NCBI GenBank assembly: GCA_028688815.1 | Contig: JAQTXJ010000004.1 | Location: forward strand, 1-60,210 | From: a bacterium | GTDB taxonomy: Bacteria; Hydrothermota; UBA3073; JACQXS01; JAQTXJ01 | Reading direction: 5' to 3' | Length of the DNA stretch: 60,210 bases | Shown here: piece after piece, positions 40,152-49,650 of the stretch | How the letters are laid out: each line of letters begins with the position of its first letter | Position numbering within the stretch: position 1 is the first letter of the stretch | The notes under the pieces: generated by a model | What the model was told of the DNA's origin: nothing | Database searches by the model: none | The model's input: only the letters and a program-made list of their open reading frames with translations | Made by a program: the position numbers and the translations under genes

Positions 40152-41900
40152 TTATTTCACAAATATTTTCTCAATATCTTTTAATTCAAACACTACTACG
40201 GGATTTCTTATTTTCCAATCCTCAAGTACTTGAGGATGAACTTCCCCGATAATACCCATCGATTTATTATTTACTAAAATATTCGCTGCCCTGCCTTTAA
40301 TAAATGAAGGATGTTCTGTTCTTTGTAGATTGTTACTATATCCGAGTCCTTTCGTAATTATACCATCTACATCTTTTTTGTTTCCACTTTGTTTTGAATC
40401 AGGAAAAGAATAATATAATAATATATCAAGAACACTATGTAGGTCGGAGAAACTTGCCTCCGGGTATGATATTAAAGCAGTAAGATTAACGATCGTTCTG
40501 CTTCCATAATTTACGGTTGAATCCGAAACTACTACTTCCCCTATTTCAAATATTTTATGCGGGTAAACGGATTTAGAGGATATGGACTCGACGGATAAAA
40601 GAGAAGGGACAATAGAATTGCGCAAGACAGAGTAAGTATCAGAAACCGGGTTTTCTATTTCAATTATGGATTCTAAAGGTTCCACATTTCCCAACATCTG
40701 ATTTTTGGAAGTAAGTATATTTGAAACTATTTCTTCAAATCCGGCACCAATCATAAGTTTTCTTAGCTTCTGTATAATCGGTTCTATAAGGGTAGTTTTC
40801 CCCACAGTAAATTCGTTTAACTCTTCCGGTTCAAAATTGTTGTATCCGTATCTGATTGCAAAATCCTCTATTACATCAACAGAATGCATTATGTCACGAC
40901 GATATGACGGAGGTTTTATTGTAAATTGCTCGTTTGAGAGAGTTGTTCTGTATCCACTTTTATCTAATTCTTCTATAATTTTTGCCGTTTCTAACTTTAA
41001 CCCCAATAACTTTTCAAAATCAGTTTTATTGATTTTTATTTCTTCTTTGAAATCATAGGGCAAAACAACATTTTTTCCTAATTTCGTATCATACGGATAT
41101 TTCACTTCTACCAGGATAATCTCCGCACCCCTGTCTTTTAAGTTTTGAGCAAGGATATTTGAGACAAGCAATACCTGTTCAAGATTAGTTCCGGTAATAT
41201 CACAAAACAAATTAGAATTTCCTGTTTCAACCCTGCCAACAGAATTGGAATTTATAATCGGCGGGAAAGACAAAACATTGCCCTTACTATCTTCCAATAA
41301 TGGATATTTAGAAAAACCTTTTAAAATATAAGCATACTCTTTGCCTTTTGGGTGAAGCTCCAGTATCTCTTTTAAAGTAATTTCCCGGTCAAATTCAAGA
41401 GGGACAAATTTTCTTTCTTCAGGAGCAACCGCTTTATAAGAAACAGGAAATGTTATCTCTTCGGCATTATAAATACCTATGGAAATATTTTTTCTGTTTC
41501 GTCCATAATTATCTGCAAGTTTTTCCTGCGTCTGTATAAGTTGCGCCAATCCACCTTCTGTAAGAGATAACCCTTTTGCTATAAATCCTCCGATATATGG
41601 TCTTATATCCTTAATCCCTTCGTCTACTAATATTTGATGATTAATCTTTAAATTTCTGTGTTCTTCTGTGTCAACATCCGCGTTCCTCCGTGTTTTTTCG
41701 TTCTTAATCTCTCTTGCTATGCCTTCGGTGCAAAGCAAATCAGGTCTATTGGTATCATCCAAATCTATTTTTAATTCGTCTCCGTTGGTTTCTTTTAATT
41801 CTCCTTTAACGGAATGTAACAATGTTTCCAGTTCGGCAATAGATAAAGCCTTTTTTAATAACGACTCTAAATCTTTTTTTGAAATAGTAATGCCTGCCAT
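40152..41900 (-). CDS. pheT: Phenylalanyl-tRNA synthetase beta subunit, short archaeal/eukaryotic-type
   Basis: 582 aa, no N-terminal EMAP-type domain; LKIDLDDTNRPDLLCTEGIARE, KDIRPYIGGFIAKGL, PPSYRRDIMHSVDVIEDFAIRYGYNN. Confidence 0.93.
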   Translation of the reverse strand: MAGITISKKDLESLLKKALSIAELETLLHSVKGELKETNGDELKIDLDDTNRPDLLCTEGIAREIKNEKTRRNADVDTEEHRNLKINHQILVDEGIKDIRPYIGGFIAKGLSLTEGGLAQLIQTQEKLADNYGRNRKNISIGIYNAEEITFPVSYKAVAPEERKFVPLEFDREITLKEILELHPKGKEYAYILKGFSKYPLLEDSKGNVLSFPPIINSNSVGRVETGNSNLFCDITGTNLEQVLLVSNILAQNLKDRGAEIILVEVKYPYDTKLGKNVVLPYDFKEEIKINKTDFEKLLGLKLETAKIIEELDKSGYRTTLSNEQFTIKPPSYRRDIMHSVDVIEDFAIRYGYNNFEPEELNEFTVGKTTLIEPIIQKLRKLMIGAGFEEIVSNILTSKNQMLGNVEPLESIIEIENPVSDTYSVLRNSIVPSLLSVESISSKSVYPHKIFEIGEVVVSDSTVNYGSRTIVNLTALISYPEASFSDLHSVLDILLYYSFPDSKQSGNKKDVDGIITKGLGYSNNLQRTEHPSFIKGRAANILVNNKSMGIIGEVHPQVLEDWKIRNPVVVFELKDIEKIFVK

Positions 41901-43406
41901 TTATGTATTGACATACCTCATTGTCTCTAAATCTCTTGAAAAGAAATCCCTGATATCATTAATTTTTAAAGCCATCATTGCCATTCTATCCAATCCTAAA
42001 CCCCATGCAATTACCGGAACTTTAACGCCAAGCGGAGCGGTAACTTCGGGTCTGAATATTCCTGCTCCTCCGAGTTCTACCCAGCCAAGTGTAGGATGTT
42101 TTGCATATAAAGAAGCGGACGGTTCCGTGAACGGGAAATAGCTTGGCGTAAACTTGACTTCTTTCGCGCAGGCAAGTTCGCTTGCGAATAATTTTAATAA
42201 TCCGAGCAATCCCCTGAAATTAATTGATTCGCTCACTACGATACCATCTAATTGTAAGAAATCTGGAGCGTGGGTAGAATCTACAGCATCCGGTCTAAAA
42301 CATCTTGCAATCGTAAAATACTTACCCGGCGGGTCAGGATGTTCTGCAAGAGCGCGGGCAGACATTACAGTCCCCTGACTCCGCAAAATTAAGCGTTTAG
42401 TTTGCTGGCTGTCAAATTCATAGCCCCATCCTTTTGAACCTGTTTCACCGCCATTTTTATGAACTTTTGATACGTTATTTATGAACTTTTCTTCTTCTTT
42501 TATCGTTTTTGCATAAGCAGGAGACTTTAAGAAATATACTCCGTGAACATCACGGGCAGGATGAGACTGCGGCATATAAAGAGCATCCAGATTCCAGAAT
42601 TCCGTTTCTACAATTCCTCCCCTTGTCTCACAAAACCCCATAGATACAAGTTTTGCCCTTACTTCGTTAATAAACTCCGCATAAGGATGAGGCCTGCCGA
42701 TTAATATTCGTCTTGGCTTAATATCGAAACTAAATTCCCTGAAATGTTTTGTCCGCCACGAACCATCTTTAAGCATTTCAGGAGTAAGCTGGGTAATTTC
42801 ATCCGTAGAAAAATCCTTTTTTTGTACTACTTCCCAAACTTTTTTGCCTTCTTCGGTCAACTTTATAAGATATGTAGTTTCTTTCGTTAGGTCAAAAATA
42901 TTTCTTGTTTTACCTCGTTCTTTGTAGCGTTCATTTACAAGAGATTTTTTTAATTCATCCACCTCATCAAATAAAATACTCTTATCGGCATCCTTTATTA
43001 AGTTTTGTAAGGCTTCTATTTTTTCAAGGTTGGTAGACTCGTTAAGAACAAGAATCCCGCCTGCTTGTATCTCAATAATATCATAAGATTTTAAAAACTT
43101 TATAGCATCTTTTTTTTCTTCGGCATCTAAGAAATCAATGTCGGTTATTTTTATCGAGTGTCTTTCTTTTATGCAATCTATTACTTTTTTCTCGGGAGTT
43201 CCTGCCAGATATTTTTTGCCTAATTCGGTTAAATGTACGGTGGTTTTTACTTGAGGGGTAATTTCTATTAGCTGTTTCAGTTGCAGCCAATTTGCCGGTC
43301 CCTGGTTTTCCGATGAGATACAAGTTTCTTTGTCCGCACTTGTTATGTTTTCTTTTAACAGTTTAATTTCCAGAGGATGTAATTCGTTTAATATATTTTC
43401 TATCAT
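41901..43406 (-). CDS. pheS: Phenylalanyl-tRNA synthetase alpha subunit, archaeal/eukaryotic-type
   Basis: About 500 aa with N-terminal winged-helix-like region; GWGYEFDSQQTKRLILRSQGTVMSARALAE, CFRPDAVDSTHAPDFLQLDG, GLGLDRMAMMAL. Confidence 0.94.
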   Translation of the reverse strand: MIENILNELHPLEIKLLKENITSADKETCISSENQGPANWLQLKQLIEITPQVKTTVHLTELGKKYLAGTPEKKVIDCIKERHSIKITDIDFLDAEEKKDAIKFLKSYDIIEIQAGGILVLNESTNLEKIEALQNLIKDADKSILFDEVDELKKSLVNERYKERGKTRNIFDLTKETTYLIKLTEEGKKVWEVVQKKDFSTDEITQLTPEMLKDGSWRTKHFREFSFDIKPRRILIGRPHPYAEFINEVRAKLVSMGFCETRGGIVETEFWNLDALYMPQSHPARDVHGVYFLKSPAYAKTIKEEEKFINNVSKVHKNGGETGSKGWGYEFDSQQTKRLILRSQGTVMSARALAEHPDPPGKYFTIARCFRPDAVDSTHAPDFLQLDGIVVSESINFRGLLGLLKLFASELACAKEVKFTPSYFPFTEPSASLYAKHPTLGWVELGGAGIFRPEVTAPLGVKVPVIAWGLGLDRMAMMALKINDIRDFFSRDLETMRYVNT

Positions 43407-43483
43407 AAAAGTCAAAAACGTAAATCTTCCACCCAAAAAGACCCTCCAAAAGAATCGGCGGGCAAGAAAGATTTGCTCTACAT

Positions 43484-43963
43484 TTATAATTTAACTAAAT
43501 ATTTTTCAAAATCAACCACTATATAATTTTTACCTTTTTTAATAACTTTATGTCCTTCTTTTTCTAAGAGTTTCTTCTGCCCCTCAAGTCCGCCTGGATA
43601 CTTCTCGTTTATAACTCCACCTGATTTTAGCGTTCTCCAGTAAGGAGTTATATTTTTCTTCCCTTCGATCATTTCTTCTTCTGCCGCCCCGGCTGATATC
43701 CTTGCAAAAATTCCCGTACATATTGGGCATCCAATAGAAGCTTTATGTTTTCTGGCAAGTGCATCACGAATGTCATTTATGGTAATCAATTTACCTGTGG
43801 GAACCTTCTTCATAATTTCATCTACTTCTTTAGGTGCGGGAATAATAACTGTGCCTGTTCCCCACTTTTTGCTCATACTTTCATTGATTTCTACTACTTT
43901 GGGAAGGTCTTTGTTATCCTGTAATTTTTCCTTGAAAGATTTTTTCATTTTTGCCACCATCAT
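43484..43963 (-). CDS. MGMT-family (alkyltransferase-like) protein
   Basis: VPTGKLITINDIRDALARKHKASIGCPICTGIFARIS...ITPYWRTLKSGGVINEKYPGGLEGQKKLLEKEGH. Confidence 0.75.
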   Translation of the reverse strand: MMVAKMKKSFKEKLQDNKDLPKVVEINESMSKKWGTGTVIIPAPKEVDEIMKKVPTGKLITINDIRDALARKHKASIGCPICTGIFARISAGAAEEEMIEGKKNITPYWRTLKSGGVINEKYPGGLEGQKKLLEKEGHKVIKKGKNYIVVDFEKYLVKL

Positions 43964-44156
43964 TTTTATGTTAGAGGATAATAAATAAAAGTCAATTTTT
44001 TTATATTACATCATTATTATAAAGTTATTTAGGAATTTTTCTACGTTAATTATCAAAAACCTATTTTACTATTAAAAAATTATTTTTAATTTTTTCTTGA
44101 CCTATTTATTTATATACTCTAATTTATACCGTCAAATTAAAAATGGAGGTAGAGAA

Positions 44157-45311
44157 ATGAAAAGATTAGTAACTTCCGAATCCGTTACCGAAGGGCATCC
44201 CGATAAAATCTGCGACCAGATTTCGGATGCCGTGTTAGATGAAGTAATTCGCCAGGACAAATACGGCAGGGTAGCGTGCGAAACGTTTATATCCGTGGGA
44301 TTCGCAATAGTTGGCGGAGAAATTACAACAACCGGATACGTAGATTTGCCGGTATTGGTAAGAAAAGTACTTAAAAATATTGGATATACCGAAAAATGGG
44401 GATTTGATTACGAAACCTGCGCAGTTCTTAATGCAATCGGGAGACAATCTCCGGATATAGCCCAGGGCGTAAACACAGGTGGCGCTGGCGACCAGGGATT
44501 AATGATAGGTTACGCTTGCGATGACACTAAAGAACTTATGCCTTTGCCCATTATGCTTGCGCATAAAATAACTAAAGAATTGGCAAATGCAAGAAAAACT
44601 GGGAAACTTGATTATCTCGGGCCTGACGGCAAATCACAGGTTACGGTTGAGTACGATAACGATAAACCCGTAAGAGTTGATACCATTATACTTGCATCCC
44701 AACACAGCGAAGACGTTCTTGATAAAACAGGGAAAAAGATGTCAAAGAAAGCCGTAGACGAGTTAATTGAGAAAGTAATCAAAAAAGCCATAGACAAAAA
44801 ATGGCTGGATAATAAAACAAAATATTTTGTTAATGCAACCGGGAAATTCGTAATCGGAGGGCCTCAATCAGATACCGGAGTAACGGGAAGAAAAATTATC
44901 GTTGACACTTACGGTGGAGTAGCTCCTCACGGTGGCGGCGCTTTTTCAGGAAAAGACCCGACGAAAGTTGACCGTTCGGCAACTTATATGGCAAGGTATA
45001 TTGCAAAAAACATTGTGAAGGCAGGATTAGCAAAAAGATGTCAGGTAAATTTTGCTTACGTAATCGGAGAGTCCCAGCCGGTATCATTTGAAATAGATAC
45101 ATTCGGAACGGGAAAAGTTAAAGACAATATCCTTTCCGAAACAATGAGAAAGGTTTTTGACCTTAGCCCAAAAGGCATCATCACAAAGCTAAATCTTTTG
45201 AAGCCAATATACCAGAAAACGGCTTCCTACGGACATTTCGGACGAGAAGAACCTGAATTCACATGGGAAAAAACCGACTCCGTGGATAAAATTAAATCTG
45301 CGATTCGCTAA
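44157..45311 (+). CDS. metK: S-adenosylmethionine synthetase
   Basis: [52 protein letters not shown]; start after ATGGAGGTAGAGAA. Confidence 0.97.
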   Translation: MKRLVTSESVTEGHPDKICDQISDAVLDEVIRQDKYGRVACETFISVGFAIVGGEITTTGYVDLPVLVRKVLKNIGYTEKWGFDYETCAVLNAIGRQSPDIAQGVNTGGAGDQGLMIGYACDDTKELMPLPIMLAHKITKELANARKTGKLDYLGPDGKSQVTVEYDNDKPVRVDTIILASQHSEDVLDKTGKKMSKKAVDELIEKVIKKAIDKKWLDNKTKYFVNATGKFVIGGPQSDTGVTGRKIIVDTYGGVAPHGGGAFSGKDPTKVDRSATYMARYIAKNIVKAGLAKRCQVNFAYVIGESQPVSFEIDTFGTGKVKDNILSETMRKVFDLSPKGIITKLNLLKPIYQKTASYGHFGREEPEFTWEKTDSVDKIKSAIR

Positions 45312-45480
45312 GGATAGTTTGGGTTTAAGAACATTGTTGTTATAATGTTTCTATAAAACGGCAACGATTTTCGAGTATCCATACTAAAAGAACTGGTAGA
45401 CACGCAGGTCTGCCCCTACGAAAAAAGAAAACATTTTTATTATTCTAAAATCGGTTATTAATACCCTTGACCGTTTTTTA

Positions 45481-45509
45481 TTGACAGTTGCTTAATTACG
45501 CAATATTAT
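45481..45509 (+). promoter_or_regulatory. Sigma-70-like promoter for the nfeD-SPFH pair
   Basis: TTGACA, 17-nt spacer, TATTAT; followed by an AAGGAGG RBS. Confidence 0.6.
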
Positions 45510-45536
45510 AGTTTTAATAATTTAAGGAGGGAAAAA

Positions 45537-45983
45537 ATGGGAGATAAAATATGGTTACTATGGTTCATTTTTGCCGTAATTTTTTCTATTTCTGAAATAT
45601 TTACTGCAGGATTTTTTCTTATATGTTTCGGAATAGGAGCTGCGATAGCAGGGATTCTTGCGCTTTTCAAAGTCGGGACACTTTGGCAATGGGGAAGTTT
45701 TATAATTGTTTCTTTGGTCCTTTTCGCATTATCGCGAAAATTTGCGGAAAGATGGACTAAGAAACAACCACCCGGTATCGGAGCTGACAGGCTTGTGGGA
45801 AAGAACGGGATAGTCCTCGAGACAATAGATAATATGAAAAATACAGGCAGAGTTCGACTTGACAAAGAAGAATGGAGAGCAGACAGCGAAACAGGAGAAA
45901 TCATCCCTGCAAATAAAAAAGTTAAGGTCATAAAAATAGAAGGAACTCACTTAATAGTAACTCTTCAAAAGGAGGGAGAATAA
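45537..45983 (+). CDS. NfeD family protein
   Basis: Hydrophobic N-terminus, C-terminal OB-like [56 protein letters not shown]; partner of the adjacent SPFH gene. Confidence 0.88.
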   Translation: MGDKIWLLWFIFAVIFSISEIFTAGFFLICFGIGAAIAGILALFKVGTLWQWGSFIIVSLVLFALSRKFAERWTKKQPPGIGADRLVGKNGIVLETIDNMKNTGRVRLDKEEWRADSETGEIIPANKKVKVIKIEGTHLIVTLQKEGE

Positions 45984-45984
45984 A

Positions 45985-46887
45985 ATGATAATTCTATATA
46001 TCATACTGGCGCTTGTAGTCTTTATAGTTGCCGCCACAGGTATAAAAACGGTAAGACCATGGGAAAAAGCTTTAATCGAAAGACTTGGAAAATACCAGCG
46101 TACCGTAGGCAGTGGATTAACAATTATAATGCCTTTTCTGGAACAAATGATTAAAGTAGATATGCGGGAACAGGTAGTTGAAGTTCCACCGCAGGGCGTA
46201 ATCACAAAAGATAACGTCGTTGTAGAAGTTGATGCCGTGGTTTATTATGAAGTTACCGACCCGGTAAAAGTTTCTTATAACGTTGCCGATTTTTATACTG
46301 CGGCCACAAAACTTGCTCAAACAAACTTAAGAAATCTTGTCGGTGATTTAGCGCTTGATGAATCATTGACTTCGAGAGAAGTAATAAATACAAAATTGCG
46401 CCAGATTCTTGACGATGCAACGGACAAATGGGGAACAAGAGTGACAAGAGTTGAACTCCAGAGAATAGATCCGCCCGCCGATGTTACCGAGGCAATGCAC
46501 AGACAGATGAAAGCCGAACGAGAAAAAAGAGCAATGATTCTGGAAGCCGAGGGACATAAACAATCAGCAATCCTTAAAGCTGAAGGAGACGCAATGGCAA
46601 CAAGAACCGTTGCCGATGCTGAAAGATACAAAAAATTAACCGTAGCAAAAGGAGAAGGCGAAGCTATTCAAACTGTTTTCAGCGCCATTCACGACGGTAA
46701 ACCGACAAACGACCTTATTGCGATTAAGTATCTTGAAGCTTTACAGAAAATGTCCGACGGGAAGGCAAATAAAATATTCCTGCCTTACGAAGCTTCCGGA
46801 ATTCTATCAAGCATAGCAGGTATCGGTGAGCTTTTCAAAGAAAAACTCAGTTCGGAAAATAAATTAGAAGATAAAAAAGAAGTATAA
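45985..46887 (+). CDS. SPFH/band 7 (stomatin-like) protein
   Basis: [28 protein letters not shown]...[36 protein letters not shown]. Confidence 0.95.
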   Translation: MIILYIILALVVFIVAATGIKTVRPWEKALIERLGKYQRTVGSGLTIIMPFLEQMIKVDMREQVVEVPPQGVITKDNVVVEVDAVVYYEVTDPVKVSYNVADFYTAATKLAQTNLRNLVGDLALDESLTSREVINTKLRQILDDATDKWGTRVTRVELQRIDPPADVTEAMHRQMKAEREKRAMILEAEGHKQSAILKAEGDAMATRTVADAERYKKLTVAKGEGEAIQTVFSAIHDGKPTNDLIAIKYLEALQKMSDGKANKIFLPYEASGILSSIAGIGELFKEKLSSENKLEDKKEV

Positions 46888-46913
46888 TTTTATTTGAGAA
46901 AACATCTTTGTAG

Positions 46914-46934
46914 GGGCGAGTCGTTGACTCGCCC
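46914..46934 (+). terminator. Terminator hairpin made of a TAGGGGCGA-type palindrome
   Basis: gggcgagtc-gtt-gactcgccc followed by a run of T. Confidence 0.85.
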
Positions 46935-46989
46935 TTTTTTTATTAGTAGATTATGTTTGTTTTGGTATTTAAGCTTTGAGCTTGATTTG

Positions 46990-47046
46990 ATAACAGTCTC
47001 TTTTTGCCTTGTGGGCAAATTAGAGAATGTTATCCAGCTCCGCTGG
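46990..47046. repeat. Palindromic element copy 4 (44-bp variant) plus adjacent mini-hairpin
   Basis: ATAACAGTCTCTTTTTGCCTTGTGGGCAAATTAGAGAATGTTAT followed by CCAGCtccGCTGG. Confidence 0.75.
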
Positions 47047-47131
47047 ACATTTGGATTTTGGAATTTGGCATTATTTGGTCTAGTTGTAGAAGAATGGGTT
47101 GTTCTAAAATTCGGAGATTAACTGAAATATA

Positions 47132-47836
47132 TTAATTAACTACGGTGCCGATATTTTTACCTTCTACGACTTTTTTCAAATTGCCGTGTTCGCTTATATT
47201 AAAAACTATAATCGGCAATTTATTTTCCGAGCAAAGAGTAATGGCGGTAAGGTCCATTACTCCGAGTTTTCTTGAGAGGACATCATCATAACTTAATTTC
47301 TTATACAGTTTTGCATTTTTATCTTTCTTTGGGTCTGCGGAGTACACGCCGTCCACTTTTGTGCCTTTAAGAATTACGTCTGCGCCAATTTCAATTCCTC
47401 TTAACACAGCCCCGGTATCTGTAGTAAAATAAGGATTGCCGGTTCCGCAGGCAAACAACACTACTCTGCCTTTTTCAAGGTGTCTTATGGCGCGTCGTCT
47501 TATATAAGGTTCCGCGACTTTTGAAACTTCTATTGCGCTCATAACTCTTGTCGGGATTCCGAGTGATTCAAGTCTGTTCTGGAGAATCAGGCTATTTGTA
47601 ACCGTTGAAAGCATCCCGACATAATCTCCGACTACGCGGTCAATCTGGAGTTTTTTTGCATCTGCAACACCGCGGAATATGTTTCCACCGCCAATGACGA
47701 TAGCAATTTGTTTGGATTGTTTATGAACTTCGGCAATTTCTTTTGTAATTCGCGAAAGCATATCAGGTTCAACGCCGAATCCCTGTTTTCCTGAAAGAAT
47801 TTCCCCGCTGAGTTTTAATAAAATTCTATGATACAT
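47132..47836 (-). CDS. pyrH: UMP kinase
   Basis: [69 protein letters not shown]. Confidence 0.96.
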   Translation of the reverse strand: MYHRILLKLSGEILSGKQGFGVEPDMLSRITKEIAEVHKQSKQIAIVIGGGNIFRGVADAKKLQIDRVVGDYVGMLSTVTNSLILQNRLESLGIPTRVMSAIEVSKVAEPYIRRRAIRHLEKGRVVLFACGTGNPYFTTDTGAVLRGIEIGADVILKGTKVDGVYSADPKKDKNAKLYKKLSYDDVLSRKLGVMDLTAITLCSENKLPIIVFNISEHGNLKKVVEGKNIGTVVN

Positions 47837-47937
47837 TAACGAAAGTTATATCTTATAATCCAACTCTGTCAATAAGTTTTTATGGCAAGTAAAATCATAC
47901 CCGCTAACACCTTTCTTCTCTTCCGCATCCTTTTTCT

Positions 47938-47979
47938 TTCTTGCCTTCCATTTGTCATTCCCGCGTAAGCGGGAATCCA
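47938..47979. repeat. Palindromic repeat containing CATTCCCGCgtaaGCGGGAATcc
   Basis: cattcccgcgtaagcgggaatcc, a commonly seen intergenic palindrome type. Confidence 0.7.
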
Positions 47980-48013
47980 CTATTTTGTTCCCTCTTCCAG
48001 CTCCAGACAATTT

Positions 48014-49480
48014 TTATTTTATCAGTGTCAGTTTTTTTGTCTCTTTGTAATTACCTGATAAGAATTTAATAAAGTATATTCCCATTTCTAATTTCTGAGT
48101 AGAAAGTTTTATTTTATAACTTCCGGGTGTTTTTTCTTCATCTATTAATGTTCTTATATTTCTACCTGATATGTCATATAGTTTAATAGAAACTTTCTCT
48201 TTTATCGGCAACTTATAACTAATGAGAGTTGATTGTCTGAATGGGTTAGGGTATGTTGATATTTGATATTTAATTTTTGATATTTGATTTTCTTCTTCAA
48301 TCCCTATTTTTCCCAATGAGTCTGTTTTTATAAGAAAAACATTACTATTTGTTATACCTGGGTATACATCTGTCACGCCCGTTATTATATATCCACCATC
48401 CTTTGTTTGTTGAACTGATTTACCATAATCCAAATAAAGTCCGCCAAAAGTTTTTGTCCATAAAGTGTCACCATTTATATCCGTTTTGATTAACCATACA
48501 TCCATATGCCCAGCACCGTAGGAATACGTTCCACCTGTTATAATATAGCCTTTATCAAAAGTTTCTTGAACTGAATTTCCATTATCTATACTATCTCCAC
48601 CCAATATCTTTGTCCACAAAGTATCCCCTGCCGAATCCGTTTTTATTAACCATGCTTTGCTATTATTATTCCCGGCACCATAAGGATATTTTGTTCCCGC
48701 AATAATGTATCCGTTATCAAATGTTTGCTGAACTGAATTACCATATTCTTTACAACTATCCCCATAAACTTTTGTCCATAAACTGTCTCCTAAACTATCA
48801 GTTTTTACTAACCAAACATCCTCCTCACTGTTTCCAACTAATACATAACCATTATCAGTAGTCTGCTGAACCGATTTGGCATAATCAGTAGTAGTGTTCC
48901 TATCAAAAACTTTTGTCCATAAAGTATCTCCTACTGAATCTGTCTTTATAAGCCAGATATCCTGAGTATAAAGGGAGGATGTATATCCAATTATTATGTA
49001 TCCACCATCTTTCGTTTGCTGAACTGAATTTCCAGTATGGGCATAACCTCCACCATAAACTTTTGTCCATAAAGTATCTCCCAACGAATCTGTTTTTATT
49101 AACCATACATCTCCTAAACTTGCCTTGAAGGAGGTAGTTCTTCCAACAATTATATATCCGCCATCTTTTGTCTGTTGAACGGAATTACCTTCATCCTGTC
49201 CTGTCCATCCGAAAGATCTTGTCCATAGAGTATCACCCAAGGAGTCTGTTTTTATAAGCAATACATTATTTCTTTTATAGCTACTGGAATCAGAATAGTA
49301 TATATTTCCAACTATAATATACCCCTCGTCAGAAGTTTGCTGGACTAAATTTCCATATTCTTGATTACCATATGCATCACTATCTCCATAGTTTCGTTCA
49401 AAAGTTATTGTTGCCTCCGAAACTAAAGGATACAAAAAAAATAAGTTAATTCCTACAAATATCAAACAAAAAACTTTCAT
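48014..49480 (-). CDS. Secreted repeat protein (about 45-aa SVQQTKDGGYIIVG...WLIKTDSLGDTLWTKVYGG units) with T9SS type-A sorting domain
   Basis: At least seven repeat units; C-terminal KLYDISGRNIRTLID...GIYFIKFLSGNYKETKKLTLIK; start placed at MKVFCLIF after AGGAAA. Confidence 0.85.
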   Translation of the reverse strand: MKVFCLIFVGINLFFLYPLVSEATITFERNYGDSDAYGNQEYGNLVQQTSDEGYIIVGNIYYSDSSSYKRNNVLLIKTDSLGDTLWTRSFGWTGQDEGNSVQQTKDGGYIIVGRTTSFKASLGDVWLIKTDSLGDTLWTKVYGGGYAHTGNSVQQTKDGGYIIIGYTSSLYTQDIWLIKTDSVGDTLWTKVFDRNTTTDYAKSVQQTTDNGYVLVGNSEEDVWLVKTDSLGDSLWTKVYGDSCKEYGNSVQQTFDNGYIIAGTKYPYGAGNNNSKAWLIKTDSAGDTLWTKILGGDSIDNGNSVQETFDKGYIITGGTYSYGAGHMDVWLIKTDINGDTLWTKTFGGLYLDYGKSVQQTKDGGYIITGVTDVYPGITNSNVFLIKTDSLGKIGIEEENQISKIKYQISTYPNPFRQSTLISYKLPIKEKVSIKLYDISGRNIRTLIDEEKTPGSYKIKLSTQKLEMGIYFIKFLSGNYKETKKLTLIK

Positions 49481-49650
49481 TATTTTCCTAATTCTCATTA
49501 AATAATAATTATTGTAACCTATTAATATTTTTATTTTCAACCTTTGTCCACAAATTTTTATTTTACGGATAAGTTACAAATCTTTTTACATCTTTCCAAA
49601 AATACATTGACATAATCCTTCTAAATAATTAAATTTCAAGTTAACATATT

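Noticed and set aside
45330-45480. tRNA or small RNA gene between metK and nfeD
   Set aside because: No cloverleaf or T-loop GTTCRANNC could be found; only a degenerate CCCCTAC palindrome and a promoter.
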